From positions 1,364,001-1,428,000 of the forward strand of contig NZ_CP076019.1 of the NCBI RefSeq assembly GCF_018623055.1: DNA of 64,000 bases, in the 5' to 3' direction. The position numbers and the translations under genes are program-made. The notes beneath the pieces were generated by a model. The model worked only from the letters and a program-made list of their open reading frames with translations. It searched no databases and was not told where the DNA came from. Below, piece by piece: positions 1 through 7,311 of the stretch (positions are counted from its first letter, which is position 1; each line of letters begins with the position of its first letter). Source of the DNA: Halorubrum sp. 2020YC2 (GTDB lineage Archaea; Halobacteriota; Halobacteria; Halobacteriales; Haloferacaceae).

Positions 1-313
1 GGTCGCCCGCCGACAGCAGGTTGAGGACGGTGTTTATCGCGCCCATCCCCGAGGAGAAACAGCGCGCGTGGCTGCCCGACTCCAGCGAGGCGAGGTTCGC
101 TTCGAGGTCGGTGCGCGTCGGGTTCCCGGTCCGGCTGTACTCGTAGCCGCGGTGGTCGCCCGGCGCGTCCTGCTCGTACGTCGAGTTCGCGTGGATCGGG
201 GTCATCAGCGCGCCCGTCTCCGGGTCCGGCTCCTGTCCGGCGTGGATCGCGCGGGTCTCGAAGCGGCGGTCGTCGTCGCGGTCGCCGTCGCTGCCGTCAG
301 ATCGGTCGCTCAT
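1..313 (-). CDS. Cystathionine gamma-synthase-type PLP enzyme (N-terminal part, partial)
   Basis: Only the first 104 residues are in the window; the gene continues past position 1. After an acidic leader of about 20 residues come the conserved blocks of the Cys/Met-metabolism PLP family: RAIHAGQEPD, TPIHANSTY, YEYSRTGNPTR and a glycine-rich FSSGMGAI segment. These build the N-terminal and PLP-binding part of enzymes that make or break cystathionine or homocysteine. The PLP lysine lies outside the window, so gamma-synthase, gamma-lyase and O-acetylhomoserine sulfhydrylase cannot be separated. The ATG at 313 was chosen because the family homology begins shortly after it. Confidence 0.85.
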   Translation of the reverse strand, partial: MSDRSDGSDGDRDDDRRFETRAIHAGQEPDPETGALMTPIHANSTYEQDAPGDHRGYEYSRTGNPTRTDLEANLASLESGSHARCFSSGMGAINTVLNLLSAGD

Positions 314-418
314 ACCTGTGTCTCGTCACCGAGGCTGGTGATTCTTCCCCTTTGAACCGCCCGCGAGAAGGCTGCGCGCCCGCGAGACGAGAGCCGTCGC
401 TCGCGGTGTGAGAGTGGA

Positions 419-527
419 TGCTCGGTCAGGGATTTGAACCCTGGTCGTCGGCTGACTTCCGAACCGGCGCCGAGGCGCCGCGTCCGCCGAAAGGCCAACA
501 TGATTGGCCGGACTACACCAACCGAGC
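419..527 (-). tRNA. tRNA-Glu (anticodon UUC) with a probable 34-nt intron
   Basis: The minus strand folds into a tRNA with a 7-bp acceptor stem (GCTCGGT with ACCGAGC plus discriminator A), a T-arm CAGGG-TTCAAAT-CCCTG, and an anticodon stem TTGGC paired with GCCGA. The loop reads CTTTCGA once a 34-nt insert at 454-487 is removed between positions 37 and 38, the usual archaeal intron site. This gives anticodon UUC and a 75-nt mature tRNA. The intron contains a CGGCGC/GCGCCG hairpin. I could fit only a relaxed bulge-helix-bulge at the exon junctions, so the exact boundaries are tentative. Confidence 0.85.
454..487 (-). other. Probable tRNA-Glu intron
   Basis: This 34-base insert sits between positions 37 and 38 of the tRNA. 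Removing it restores a 7-nt anticodon loop and a five-pair anticodon stem. Its centre is a six-pair GC stem with a CTCG loop. The core helix of a splicing-endonuclease motif pairs at only three of four positions here, so splicing is inferred from the exons rather than from a clean recognition site. Confidence 0.6.
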
Positions 528-640
528 GTAAACGACGCTTACGCCGGGGACAATTTAACTCTTCTCAACTCTCGGCAGCGTGGGTGGGTAGCCCACGCCC
601 GATCTCCGCAGACGATCGCGACCCGAAACCCCGACGAGGT

Positions 641-748
641 TCGGAGCCGCGACGGGACTCAGAGCTGCGACGAGATTCGGAATCGCCACGGCACTCGGGG
701 CCGCGACGGCACTCGGAATCGCCACGGCACTCGGGGCCGCGACGCGGA
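641..748. repeat. 18-bp tandem repeat, six units
   Basis: Six consecutive 18-bp units run between tRNA-Glu and the cyclophilin gene. Units 3 and 5 are identical, units 4 and 6 nearly so, giving a 36-bp higher-order repeat. Units begin TCGG(A/G) and contain GC(C/G)GCGACGG or ATCGCCACGG. The tract lies downstream of the cyclophilin stop codon and has no gene of its own. The rest of 528-762 holds nothing else I can name. Confidence 0.9.
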
Positions 749-762
749 CAGAAACTCGGGGG

Positions 763-1329
763 TTACTCGTCGACGTCGACCTTCTCGATCTCGACGGCCT
801 CGCGGGGGTCGTCGTTGCGGCCGGTCGGCACGCCGCCGATCTCCTCGACGACGTCCATCCCGTCGATGACCTGCCCGAAGACGGCGTGTTTACCGTCGAG
901 GTGCGGGGTGGCGTCCAGCGTGATGAAGAACTGCGAGCCGTTCGTGTTCGGGCCGGAGTTCGCCATCGAGAGGATACCGGGCCCGTCGTGGGTGAGGTCG
1001 TCGTGGAACTCGTCGTCGAACTGGTAGCCGGGACCGCCGCGGCCGTTCTCCATCGGGTCGCCGCCCTGGATCATGAAGTCGTCGATGACGCGGTGGAAGA
1101 CGATACCCTCGTACAGCGAGTCGCCGCGGACCTCGCCGGTCTTGGGGTCCTCCCACGTGTTCGTGTCACGCGCCGGCTCCGCGTCGGCGGCGGGGTCGTG
1201 GCGCGCTAAGCCGAGGAAGTTCTCGACCGTCTTCGGCGCGCGGTCGGCGAACAGCTCGACGACGATTTCGCCGTGGTTGGTCTGGATCGTTACCTGCGGG
1301 TTGTCGGGGTCGTGGACGTCTCGTGCCAT
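763..1329 (-). CDS. Cyclophilin-type peptidyl-prolyl cis-trans isomerase
   Basis: A 188-residue single-domain cyclophilin that catalyses proline cis-trans isomerisation in protein folding. The family blocks are plain: [15 protein letters not shown] at the start, [15 protein letters not shown] (active-site Phe and Arg), [20 protein letters not shown], and the [19 protein letters not shown] segment. A 30-residue insert (about 45-75) precedes the first catalytic block, as in other haloarchaeal members. No signal peptide is visible, so it is cytoplasmic. The ATG at 1329 gives a sensible N-terminus; an ATG further upstream would add 35 arginine-rich residues without homology and would overlap the divergent xapX start. 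Confidence 0.93.
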   Translation of the reverse strand: MARDVHDPDNPQVTIQTNHGEIVVELFADRAPKTVENFLGLARHDPAADAEPARDTNTWEDPKTGEVRGDSLYEGIVFHRVIDDFMIQGGDPMENGRGGPGYQFDDEFHDDLTHDGPGILSMANSGPNTNGSQFFITLDATPHLDGKHAVFGQVIDGMDVVEEIGGVPTGRNDDPREAVEIEKVDVDE

Positions 1330-1402
1330 GTCCTCGGGAAGGAGCGCGCGTCGGAAAACCCTACCCATCTTCGCGGCCGGCCCGGCGACCGCGAAGGCCG
1401 CA

Positions 1403-1410
1403 TTTATAAA
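1403..1410 (+). promoter_or_regulatory. TATA box for the XapX gene
   Basis: TTTATAAA is centred about 26 bases before the ATG at 1433, the spacing expected for a leaderless haloarchaeal transcript. Confidence 0.7.
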
Positions 1411-1432
1411 CGAACGCAGCCGACGCGTCGAC

Positions 1433-1633
1433 ATGAGTTCGACCCCCGTCCTGACCGCCGCGGCGCTCGTCGTCGGGGTGACCGTCGGCGCGCTGTTCGC
1501 GTTCCTCCGCGTTCCGATCCCCGCGCCCCCGGAGCTACCGGGGGTGGTGGCGATCGTCGGGATTTACCTCGGGTTCAAGCTGGTCGGCTACGCCGGCGTC
1601 GGCTTCGACCTGCTCGACGCGCTCGGACTGTAG
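1433..1633 (+). CDS. XapX domain membrane protein
   Basis: A 66-residue protein of two hydrophobic helices (about 5-27 and 36-60) joined by a short [15 protein letters not shown] linker. This [20 protein letters not shown] pattern is the signature of the XapX domain, a small inner-membrane family of unknown biochemical role. It is divergent from the cyclophilin gene. A TATA box about 26 bases before the ATG suggests a leaderless transcript. Confidence 0.85.
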   Translation: MSSTPVLTAAALVVGVTVGALFAFLRVPIPAPPELPGVVAIVGIYLGFKLVGYAGVGFDLLDALGL

Positions 1634-1739
1634 TCCCCGGTCTGAGCTTCCCGGTCCGGCCTTCCCGAGTCCGACCTTCCCGAGTCCGACCACCGAGGCG
1701 GCCGGTATCGTTTTCCACCGGGCGCGAGGAGTGGCGGGT

Positions 1740-2237
1740 ATGTACGACGACATCCTCCTGCCAGTCGCGCCCGGCGGCGAGGCGAACGACGCGATCCCGC
1801 ACGCGGCCAGCCTCGCTGAACGGTACGACGCGACGGTTCGCGTGGTCTCGGCGGCCGACACCGCGGTCGACACGCTCGCGGGGCCGCGGACCGGCGCGTT
1901 CTCCGACCGGCTCGCGGAGGCGGCCGAAGAGCGCGTCGAGGCGGTGACGGCCGAACTGGAGGCCGCCGGCGCCGAGACGGTCGGAAACGTCGTCCGCGGC
2001 GAGCCGCTGGACGTCATCGAGAGCGCGATCGACGACGGCGCCGACATCGTCGTCATGCCGAGCCACACCCGGCGGGGGATCCGGCGCCTCCTCCTCGGTA
2101 GCGTGACGGAGAAGGTCGTCCGGGTCGCCTCCGTGCCCGTGGTGACGGTCCCGATGGACGAGACCGAGGAGGGAGGCGAGGAGTCAGCGGAGCCGGCCGC
2201 CGGAAGCGACGCGGGCGACGCGTCCAACGCGCGGTGA
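1740..2237 (+). CDS. Universal stress protein (UspA family)
   Basis: A 165-residue single-domain UspA protein. It opens with MYDDILLPVAPGGEA (beta-1 and the nucleotide-facing loop) and ends with RRGIRRLLLGSVTEKVVRVASVPVVTV, the usual C-terminal motif. The ATP motif of ATP-binding members is degenerate: Pro and Thr replace the first two glycines, so nucleotide binding is uncertain. An acidic 25-residue tail follows. Its stop overlaps the GTG start of truA, so the two are probably co-transcribed. The ATG at 1740 is preferred over the in-frame GTG nine bases upstream because family homology starts at once. Confidence 0.9.
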   Translation: MYDDILLPVAPGGEANDAIPHAASLAERYDATVRVVSAADTAVDTLAGPRTGAFSDRLAEAAEERVEAVTAELEAAGAETVGNVVRGEPLDVIESAIDDGADIVVMPSHTRRGIRRLLLGSVTEKVVRVASVPVVTVPMDETEEGGEESAEPAAGSDAGDASNAR

Positions 2238-3163
2238 CGGGCGACCCGAACGACTCGACCGGGAGGGAGACCGTCACCCGCGCCTTCCGGGTCGCGTACG
2301 ACGGCCGGGAGTACGCCGGCTTCCAGCGCCAGCCGCACGCGCACACGGTCGCGGACGCGCTCCTCGGCGCGCTGGCCGATCACGGGGTCGTCGAACCCGG
2401 CGAGGGACCGACCCACGCCACGCCCCCCGGCTACGCCGCCGCCGGCCGGACCGACGCGGGGGTCTCGGCGGTGGCCCAGACCGTCGCGTTCGAGGCGCCG
2501 ACGTGGCTCACGCCGCGCGCGTTCAACGGCCACCTGCCGGGGTCGGTCCGCGTGTGGGCCGCCGCCGACGTCGAGGACGGGTTCCACGCGACGCACGACG
2601 CGGTCCGGCGGACGTACCGATACCACCTCTACGCGCCGAGCGCCGACGCCGCGGACGCGCCCGCAGACCCGGCGCGCAGAGACCCGGAACACGCGGTCGA
2701 CGACGACCGGTTCCGGGCGGCGCTCGCGCGGTTCGACGGCGAACACGACTTCCACAACCTGACGACCGACGAGACGGGGACGGTCCGCGACCTCGACGCG
2801 CGGGCGGTCCGCGAGGGTGACACGCTCGTCGTCGAACTCGCCGCGGACGGCTTCCCCCGCGCGCTCGTGCGGCGTGTCGTCGCCGCGGCCCGCGCCGTCG
2901 GTCGCGGGACGGCGGACCTCGCGTGGATCGACCGGCTGCTCGCCGCGGAACCGGTTCCCGGCGAGCGCGGCGTCGGGCCGGCGCCCCCGGAGCCGCTCGT
3001 GCTGTGGGACGTGACCTACCCCGAAGCGGCGTTCGCGGTCGACCCCGAGGCCGCGGAGAGCGCTCGCGTCGCTTTCGGGGAGCGCCACCGGGACGCCCGC
3101 CACGCCGCGACCGCCACCGGCGCGGTGCGCGACAGGCTGTTCTCGGCCATCAAGGAACGGTAG
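2234..3163 (+). CDS. truA: tRNA pseudouridine(38-40) synthase TruA
   Basis: A 309-residue TruA, which converts uridines 38-40 in the tRNA anticodon arm to pseudouridine. The catalytic aspartate is D74 in GYAAAGRTDAGVSAV. Other family blocks are FRVAYDGREYAGFQRQP near the N-terminus, AFNGHLPGSVRV and the RTYRYHLY segment, with FPRALVRRVVAAARAVGRG in the C-terminal half. The GTG start overlaps the uspA stop (GTGA), which points to translational coupling. An insert rich in Ala and Asp (about 136-155) is typical of halophile loops. Confidence 0.95.
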   Translation: MTGDPNDSTGRETVTRAFRVAYDGREYAGFQRQPHAHTVADALLGALADHGVVEPGEGPTHATPPGYAAAGRTDAGVSAVAQTVAFEAPTWLTPRAFNGHLPGSVRVWAAADVEDGFHATHDAVRRTYRYHLYAPSADAADAPADPARRDPEHAVDDDRFRAALARFDGEHDFHNLTTDETGTVRDLDARAVREGDTLVVELAADGFPRALVRRVVAAARAVGRGTADLAWIDRLLAAEPVPGERGVGPAPPEPLVLWDVTYPEAAFAVDPEAAESARVAFGERHRDARHAATATGAVRDRLFSAIKER

Positions 3164-3193
3164 CTCGGGTCGCGACGGAGAGACGGAAACCGA

Positions 3194-3727
3194 CTACGCC
3201 GCCGACCCGCCCGCCGGCGTCTCCATGCCGTCGACGCGAACGAGGAGGGTGTTCCCGTCGACGTTGGTCGCGTCGACCACGCCGGAGAGCCGAAGCCCAG
3301 CCGCGGGGGTCGGACCGACGGTCACGCGGTCGCCGGCGTCGAAGGGGCCGACCGGACCGCGGATCACGAGTTCGGCGCGGCACAGCTCCGGGTTCGCGAC
3401 GCTCGACAGGTCTATCTCCGCAACGGTGACGTCCTCGACCGGAGCGCCCTCGCGCTCGACGGGCGTCGTCGCCGCGTCCTCCAGCCGCTCGATACCGAGC
3501 GCGTCGTACGCCCCGTCGGTGGGGACGTAGCCGCCGTCGGGCCCGGCGACCCCCTCGACGAGGCCGAGCGTCCGGAGGCTCCCCATCCGGTTCCGGACCG
3601 TCCCCGCGTTGCGGTCGATAGCGTCGGCTATCTCGCGTCCCTGTACCGGTGCCTCTCGACCCTCGGAGAGGTTCACGAGCGCGGTAAGCACCCGTTCCTG
3701 ACTCGAACTCAACTGAATTTCGGACAT
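3194..3727 (-). CDS. Winged-helix transcriptional regulator, haloarchaeal Rrf2/TrmB-like
   Basis: A 177-residue regulator. Residues 1-75 form a winged helix: SSSQERVLTALVNLS, then GREIADAIDRNAGTVRNRMGSLRTLGLVEGV as the recognition helix and wing. Residues 75-177 form a beta-rich domain with ELCRAELVIRGPVGPFDAGDRVTVGP. I recall this arrangement from haloarchaeal proteins loosely annotated Rrf2-family. No Cys-rich Fe-S motif is present (a single Cys), so classical iron-sulfur sensing is unlikely. Its promoter would lie in the AT-rich island immediately upstream. Effector and targets are not evident. Confidence 0.8.
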   Translation of the reverse strand: MSEIQLSSSQERVLTALVNLSEGREAPVQGREIADAIDRNAGTVRNRMGSLRTLGLVEGVAGPDGGYVPTDGAYDALGIERLEDAATTPVEREGAPVEDVTVAEIDLSSVANPELCRAELVIRGPVGPFDAGDRVTVGPTPAAGLRLSGVVDATNVDGNTLLVRVDGMETPAGGSAA

Positions 3728-4020
3728 AACTAAACTGAACCACGTCTGATTGATAAATGTTCGTGTATAACGACATTATATGCTTAGAACGAGTCTTGTA
3801 GAGACAATTCCTAGAAATACGTGCGAAAATTTGGAAGACTTCTTCTAACGGGTCAAAATTCTTGTTTCGAAGATTCTCTGACCGGTACTGTGTTACTATT
3901 CCTGACAAAACAAAACGTACATAATTTTTTAAACCGATACTTACGCGTTTCAGACGACTATCGCACCAATTCCTTATATAATCTACACCGCAAGTATTTA
4001 CCAGCCCGACCGGAAGCGGC
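3728..4020. other. AT-rich intergenic island
   Basis: About 290 bases are rich in A and T, in sharp contrast to the surrounding DNA. The tract holds many TATA-like strings (TTATAT, TTTTTTAAA, TTATATAA, GTATTTAC) and several T- or A-runs. It divides the minus-strand regulator from plus-strand nadE, so promoters for both must lie here. No reading frame in it has haloarchaeal protein composition. No initiator gene (orc1/cdc6) is adjacent. Confidence 0.8.
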
Positions 4021-4162
4021 GAGCGACTGATGACGATCCAACGCACCGACCGGGACCGCCCGGATCGACGCACCGACGCTCTGCGACGGGCCGTCGGACG
4101 GCAACCGGAACGACGAGCGCGCCGAGCGGGTCGGGAGACCGGCCTCCGGACGGGAGGGGAAG

Positions 4163-5137
4163 ATGGCTGACCGCGACTCGGCGTTCGACCTCGACGAGGA
4201 CGCGGCGACCGGGCGCTCGGCGGGGAGCGCGGCGTCGAACGACGACGGGTCGGCCGCCGGTCGGACTCGGTCCCTCCCGGAGTCGCTCCTCCCGGACCGG
4301 GACCCCGGGGCCGAGCGCGACCGGGTCGGCTCGTTCATCGCCGAACAGGTGAGCGCCGCGGGGGCCGACGGCGTGGTAGTGAACATGAGCGGCGGACTCG
4401 ACTCGACGGTGACGGCGGCGCTCGCGGTCGAGGCGCTCGGCGCCGACCGCGTCTACGGGCTGATCCTCCCGTGTAACAAGATCGGCGCCCCCCACGCTCG
4501 CGACGCCGAGGCGCTCGCGGCGGCGCTGGGGATCGACCACGACACGGTCCACCTCCAGCCGCTGTTCGCGCAGTTCGGCGCGGTCGTCCCCGACCGCTTC
4601 GACCTCCACGGCCAGCCGGTCCGGTCCGGCAACGCGGTCTCGCGGCTCCGGATGGCGGTCGCGTACCTCGCGGCCAACGCGACGAACCGCCTGGTCTGTG
4701 GCACCGCGAACCGCAGCGAACTCCTCTTGGGCTACCTGACGAAACACGGCGACGGCGCAGCCGACATGTTCCCGCTCGGCCACCGCTACAAGACGGACGT
4801 CCGGGCGCTCGCCGCCGAACTCGACGTGCCGGAGTTCGTCGTCGAGAAGGCGCCCACAGCCGGATTTCTCCCGGGACAGCGCGACGCCGACGACCTCGGC
4901 GCCCCCTACGAGGTCGTCGACCCCGTCCTCCACCTCGGCGTCGACCGCGGTCTCGACCCCGAGTCGGTCCTCGAACGGATCGCCGCCGCACTCTCCGACC
5001 CCGGCGACGGCGACGAAAGCGACGACAGCGAACTCGCCGCCGTCGACCGCGAACTCGTCGCTGAGCTCTTGGGTCGGCACCGCGCGACGGCACACAAGCG
5101 GCTCCCGCCGCCGACGCCGGACGCGGACCTCGAGTGA
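4163..5137 (+). CDS. nadE: NH3-dependent NAD+ synthetase
   Basis: A 324-residue NadE, which amidates deamido-NAD to NAD+ using ATP and ammonia. The first 50 residues are a low-complexity acidic extension. The ATP pyrophosphatase loop SGGLDST is at 76-82. Further blocks are the GLILPCNKIG segment, GNAVSRLRMAVAYLAAN, VCGTANRSELLLGYLTKHGDGAADMFPLGHRYKT, and the KAPTAGFLPGQRDADDLGAPYE substrate loop. No glutaminase domain is fused, so free ammonia is the donor. The transcript probably has a leader, since the AT-rich promoter region lies more than 130 bases upstream. Confidence 0.95.
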   Translation: MADRDSAFDLDEDAATGRSAGSAASNDDGSAAGRTRSLPESLLPDRDPGAERDRVGSFIAEQVSAAGADGVVVNMSGGLDSTVTAALAVEALGADRVYGLILPCNKIGAPHARDAEALAAALGIDHDTVHLQPLFAQFGAVVPDRFDLHGQPVRSGNAVSRLRMAVAYLAANATNRLVCGTANRSELLLGYLTKHGDGAADMFPLGHRYKTDVRALAAELDVPEFVVEKAPTAGFLPGQRDADDLGAPYEVVDPVLHLGVDRGLDPESVLERIAAALSDPGDGDESDDSELAAVDRELVAELLGRHRATAHKRLPPPTPDADLE

Positions 5138-5185
5138 GGCCGGGGACCGGTTCCCCTCGGGACCCCGGCCACGCTCGGACCCCTC

Positions 5186-6616
5186 TCAGTCCCAGTCGGC
5201 CGGCCAGAGGTCAGCGGCGCGCATCCCGGTCTCGAAGTCGGCCTCGCGGAACGCGGCCGCGAGTTCGTCGCGGTCGAGCCGCGGCAGGTCGCGTTCGGGC
5301 GACGCGAACTCCGCGACGAGCAGCGCTGTCAGCATCGCGTGCTCGCGGACGTTCCGGTCGTCGACCTTGTCCCGGGTGTCCGCGTGGGTGTGACCCCAGC
5401 CCCGGCCGCGGTCGCCCGAGTCGCTGTGGAGCTGGAGCGCCGGCACGCCGCGGCGCACGAACGGCCACTGGTCGGAGAACGGGTGGGGCTGCGCGTCGAC
5501 CTCGACCGGCTGCCGCGTCGCTGCCGACACGGCCTCCGCGACCGACGCGGCCGCCGTCGAGGCGTGCGCGAGCGCGACGAGGTCACGGAACCGCCCCGCG
5601 CCGTCGACGTTGACCACGCCCTTCACGCGGTCGAGGTCGAGGCGGTCCGCGAGGTGTTCCGCGCCGAGCAACCCGACCTCCTCCGCGCCGACCGCGACGA
5701 CGTCGACGCCGAGGGGGAGGTCCGCGTCCGCGAGGATTCCGGCCGCGGTCGCGACCGTCGCGATGCCGCAGCCGTTGTCGAGCGCGCCCTCCGCGATGTC
5801 GTGGGCGTCGTAGTGAGCCAGCAGGAGGACCCGTTCGTCGGTGTCCGGCCCGGCGCGCCCGATCACGTTACGGCTCTCGCCGGGGGTCGTCGACGCCTCG
5901 ACCGACAGCTCCGCCTGCGCGACGTCGCGCGAACCGGACGTGATCGCCCCTTCGCCCCCGACCGCGTACTCGCGGAGCCACGCGCCGGTCTCCTTCGAGA
6001 CGCCGACGGCGACCGCCTCGGCCTCCGCCCCGAACGTGAGCGACCCGGTCGGGGGGAGCTGGCCGTCGAGGTGGTTGACGAACACGAAGCCGACCGCGCC
6101 CGCGTCTATCGCGTAGCCGAACTTCTCCATGCGGTGGACGAACCGCCCGCCGGAGGGAGTCGTCGTCGAGGCGACCGCGATCCGGCCCTCCACCTCCCGC
6201 TCGTCTATCTCCGCCGGGGTGCCGTAGCCGACGTCGACGAGTTCGCCTGCGACGCTCCCCGCCGGCGAGTACGGGAGCGCTAGGGCATCGAACGAGCGCG
6301 TCGCCGGCTCGCCGTCCCGCCCCGAGACGGTCACGTCAAGCGAGGCCGACCCGCGCTCCCACGTCGGGAGGTCGAACGGCTCCGTGCGCACGTCCGCGAG
6401 TCCCGCGCGCTCGAAGGCGTCCGCGACGAGTCCGGCGGCCCGGCGCTCCCCTTCGCTGCCGGCCATGCGGCTCCCGGTCGCCGTGAGGTCGGTGAGGAAG
6501 CGCCACGGCTCGTCGTCGGTCCAGGTCGCGCCGAGCGCGGGGGCGAGGGCGGCCGCCCGCTCGCGCACGCGGTCGACCGCGGCGGAACGCGTCGCGTCTG
6601 TTGCGTCGTCGATCAT
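5186..6616 (-). CDS. M28-family zinc aminopeptidase with PA domain
   Basis: A 476-residue peptidase of the M28 family. Residues about 115-210 form the protease-associated insert. Metal ligands are visible as HYDAHD (H268, D270/D273), the conserved ALDNGCG aspartate D280, AEEVGLLGAE (E312/E313), and a C-terminal GWGHTHADTRDKVD histidine block. No secretion signal is evident, so a cytoplasmic role in peptide turnover is likely. A TTAAG box lies about 26 bases before the ATG on the minus strand. The substrate cannot be told. Confidence 0.9.
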   Translation of the reverse strand: MIDDATDATRSAAVDRVRERAAALAPALGATWTDDEPWRFLTDLTATGSRMAGSEGERRAAGLVADAFERAGLADVRTEPFDLPTWERGSASLDVTVSGRDGEPATRSFDALALPYSPAGSVAGELVDVGYGTPAEIDEREVEGRIAVASTTTPSGGRFVHRMEKFGYAIDAGAVGFVFVNHLDGQLPPTGSLTFGAEAEAVAVGVSKETGAWLREYAVGGEGAITSGSRDVAQAELSVEASTTPGESRNVIGRAGPDTDERVLLLAHYDAHDIAEGALDNGCGIATVATAAGILADADLPLGVDVVAVGAEEVGLLGAEHLADRLDLDRVKGVVNVDGAGRFRDLVALAHASTAAASVAEAVSAATRQPVEVDAQPHPFSDQWPFVRRGVPALQLHSDSGDRGRGWGHTHADTRDKVDDRNVREHAMLTALLVAEFASPERDLPRLDRDELAAAFREADFETGMRAADLWPADWD

Positions 6617-6734
6617 GGGCGTGCCTCCGTCGGTGACGGCTTAAGCGTGTGGCTCGCGGAACCGGATTCCCGGAGCGGGTCGGCGTCCGCCGAAACGCTA
6701 CGTTCAAGTGGGACGGTCGGATACCTCAAATCGA

Positions 6735-6805
6735 GCACCGTTGGTCCAGTGGTAGGACATTAGCTTCCCAAGCTAATAGCCCGGGTTCAATTCCCGGACG
6801 GTGCA
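6735..6805 (+). tRNA. tRNA-Gly (anticodon CCC)
   Basis: A 71-nt cloverleaf. Acceptor GCACCGT pairs with ACGGTGC plus discriminator A. The anticodon stem is TTAGC/GCTAA with loop TTCCCAA, giving anticodon CCC. The T-arm contains GGGTTCAATTCCC. No intron. Its last 20 T-arm/acceptor bases are repeated downstream (see 6976-6995). Confidence 0.96.
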
Positions 6806-6874
6806 TTTCTCGAACGTAGTGAGAGAAGTCACCGGACAGAATTGAACCCTATCAGTCGCGTGCAGCGAGCGGTG

Positions 6875-6950
6875 CGAGGTGCGAGCTGAGAGGGACCGAA
6901 GGTCCCTCAAGCAGCCGGCGCTTTGCGCCGGCGACGAAGCGAGCACCTCG
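6875..6950. other. Three-way-junction palindrome inside the tRNA-Gly scar
   Basis: An outer 8-bp stem (6875-6882 with 6943-6950) encloses two perfect 8-bp hairpins: 6890-6897 with 6901-6908 (GAA loop) and 6914-6921 with 6925-6932 (TTT loop). All three stems pair without mismatch. It is not part of any gene and lies between the tRNA-Gly 3' end and its duplicate. Confidence 0.8.
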
Positions 6951-6975
6951 ATTGCGAGCGAGCACGTCTGACTCC

Positions 6976-6995
6976 GGTTCAATTCCCGGACGGTG
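6976..6995 (+). repeat. Duplicated 3' end of tRNA-Gly (att-like scar)
   Basis: Twenty bases here are identical to 6784-6803 inside tRNA-Gly, covering the T-loop, T-stem and most of the 3' acceptor strand. The match continues after one C-to-T change. The 170-bp interval has no integrase. A related string in the opposite orientation occurs near 6837-6848. This is what remains when an element integrated into a tRNA 3' end has lost its cargo. Confidence 0.75.
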
Positions 6996-7059
6996 TATCG
7001 CTGCGGCGAGCAATACCGCGAGCCGCAGGCATTCCGAAATTCGCTCTGACATGTCGAAT

Positions 7060-7260
7060 ACTTCCAAAGCCCCAGCCGTGAGGCGGGCCCTTTGAGTCCC
7101 ACCCTCCACCGCACAGCAACCGCGCCTCACACCTCCCCAACCTCGTCGGTGGTCCTCCGCTACGCTCCGGACCACCGACTCCCTCGCACGCGCTCCTCGT
7201 GGCCGCCGGCGGCGGCCACTCGGAGGCGCGCGCCACCGCAGTACCACGTCTATTTATAAA
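7060..7260 (-). repeat. TATA-flanked structured element, copy A
   Basis: Read on the minus strand, a TATA box (7251-7260) is followed by the family core: GCGGTGGCGCG, the GAGGGAGTC block, GAGG(T)TGGGGAGGTGTGAGG, GGGTGGGACTCAAAGG and GGCTGGGGCTTTGG. One stem is a perfect 11-bp hairpin (7145-7155 with 7169-7179). The apical hairpin uses GGCCGCC arms. This is the shortest copy: it lacks the long fourth stem and its last module has no TATA. It lies 51 bases downstream of the KaiC-like gene stop and next to the tRNA-Gly scar. Confidence 0.8.
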
Positions 7261-7311
7261 GGAACGCCGCTGGGACGCGTACTGGTTTAAATACCGCGTC
7301 GTACTGTCCGC

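Noticed and set aside
3728-4020. AT-rich island considered as a replication origin.
   Set aside because: No orc1/cdc6 gene and no recognised origin-recognition-box inverted repeats are adjacent.
3821-4030. A 69-residue frame in the AT-rich island.
   Set aside because: Basic, not acidic; no promoter spacing; likely chance in AT-rich DNA.
4030-4170. A 46-residue arginine-rich leader frame ending on the nadE start codon.
   Set aside because: Composition is strongly basic, unlike haloarchaeal proteins; overlap with the nadE ATG could be chance. It cannot be excluded as a regulatory uORF.
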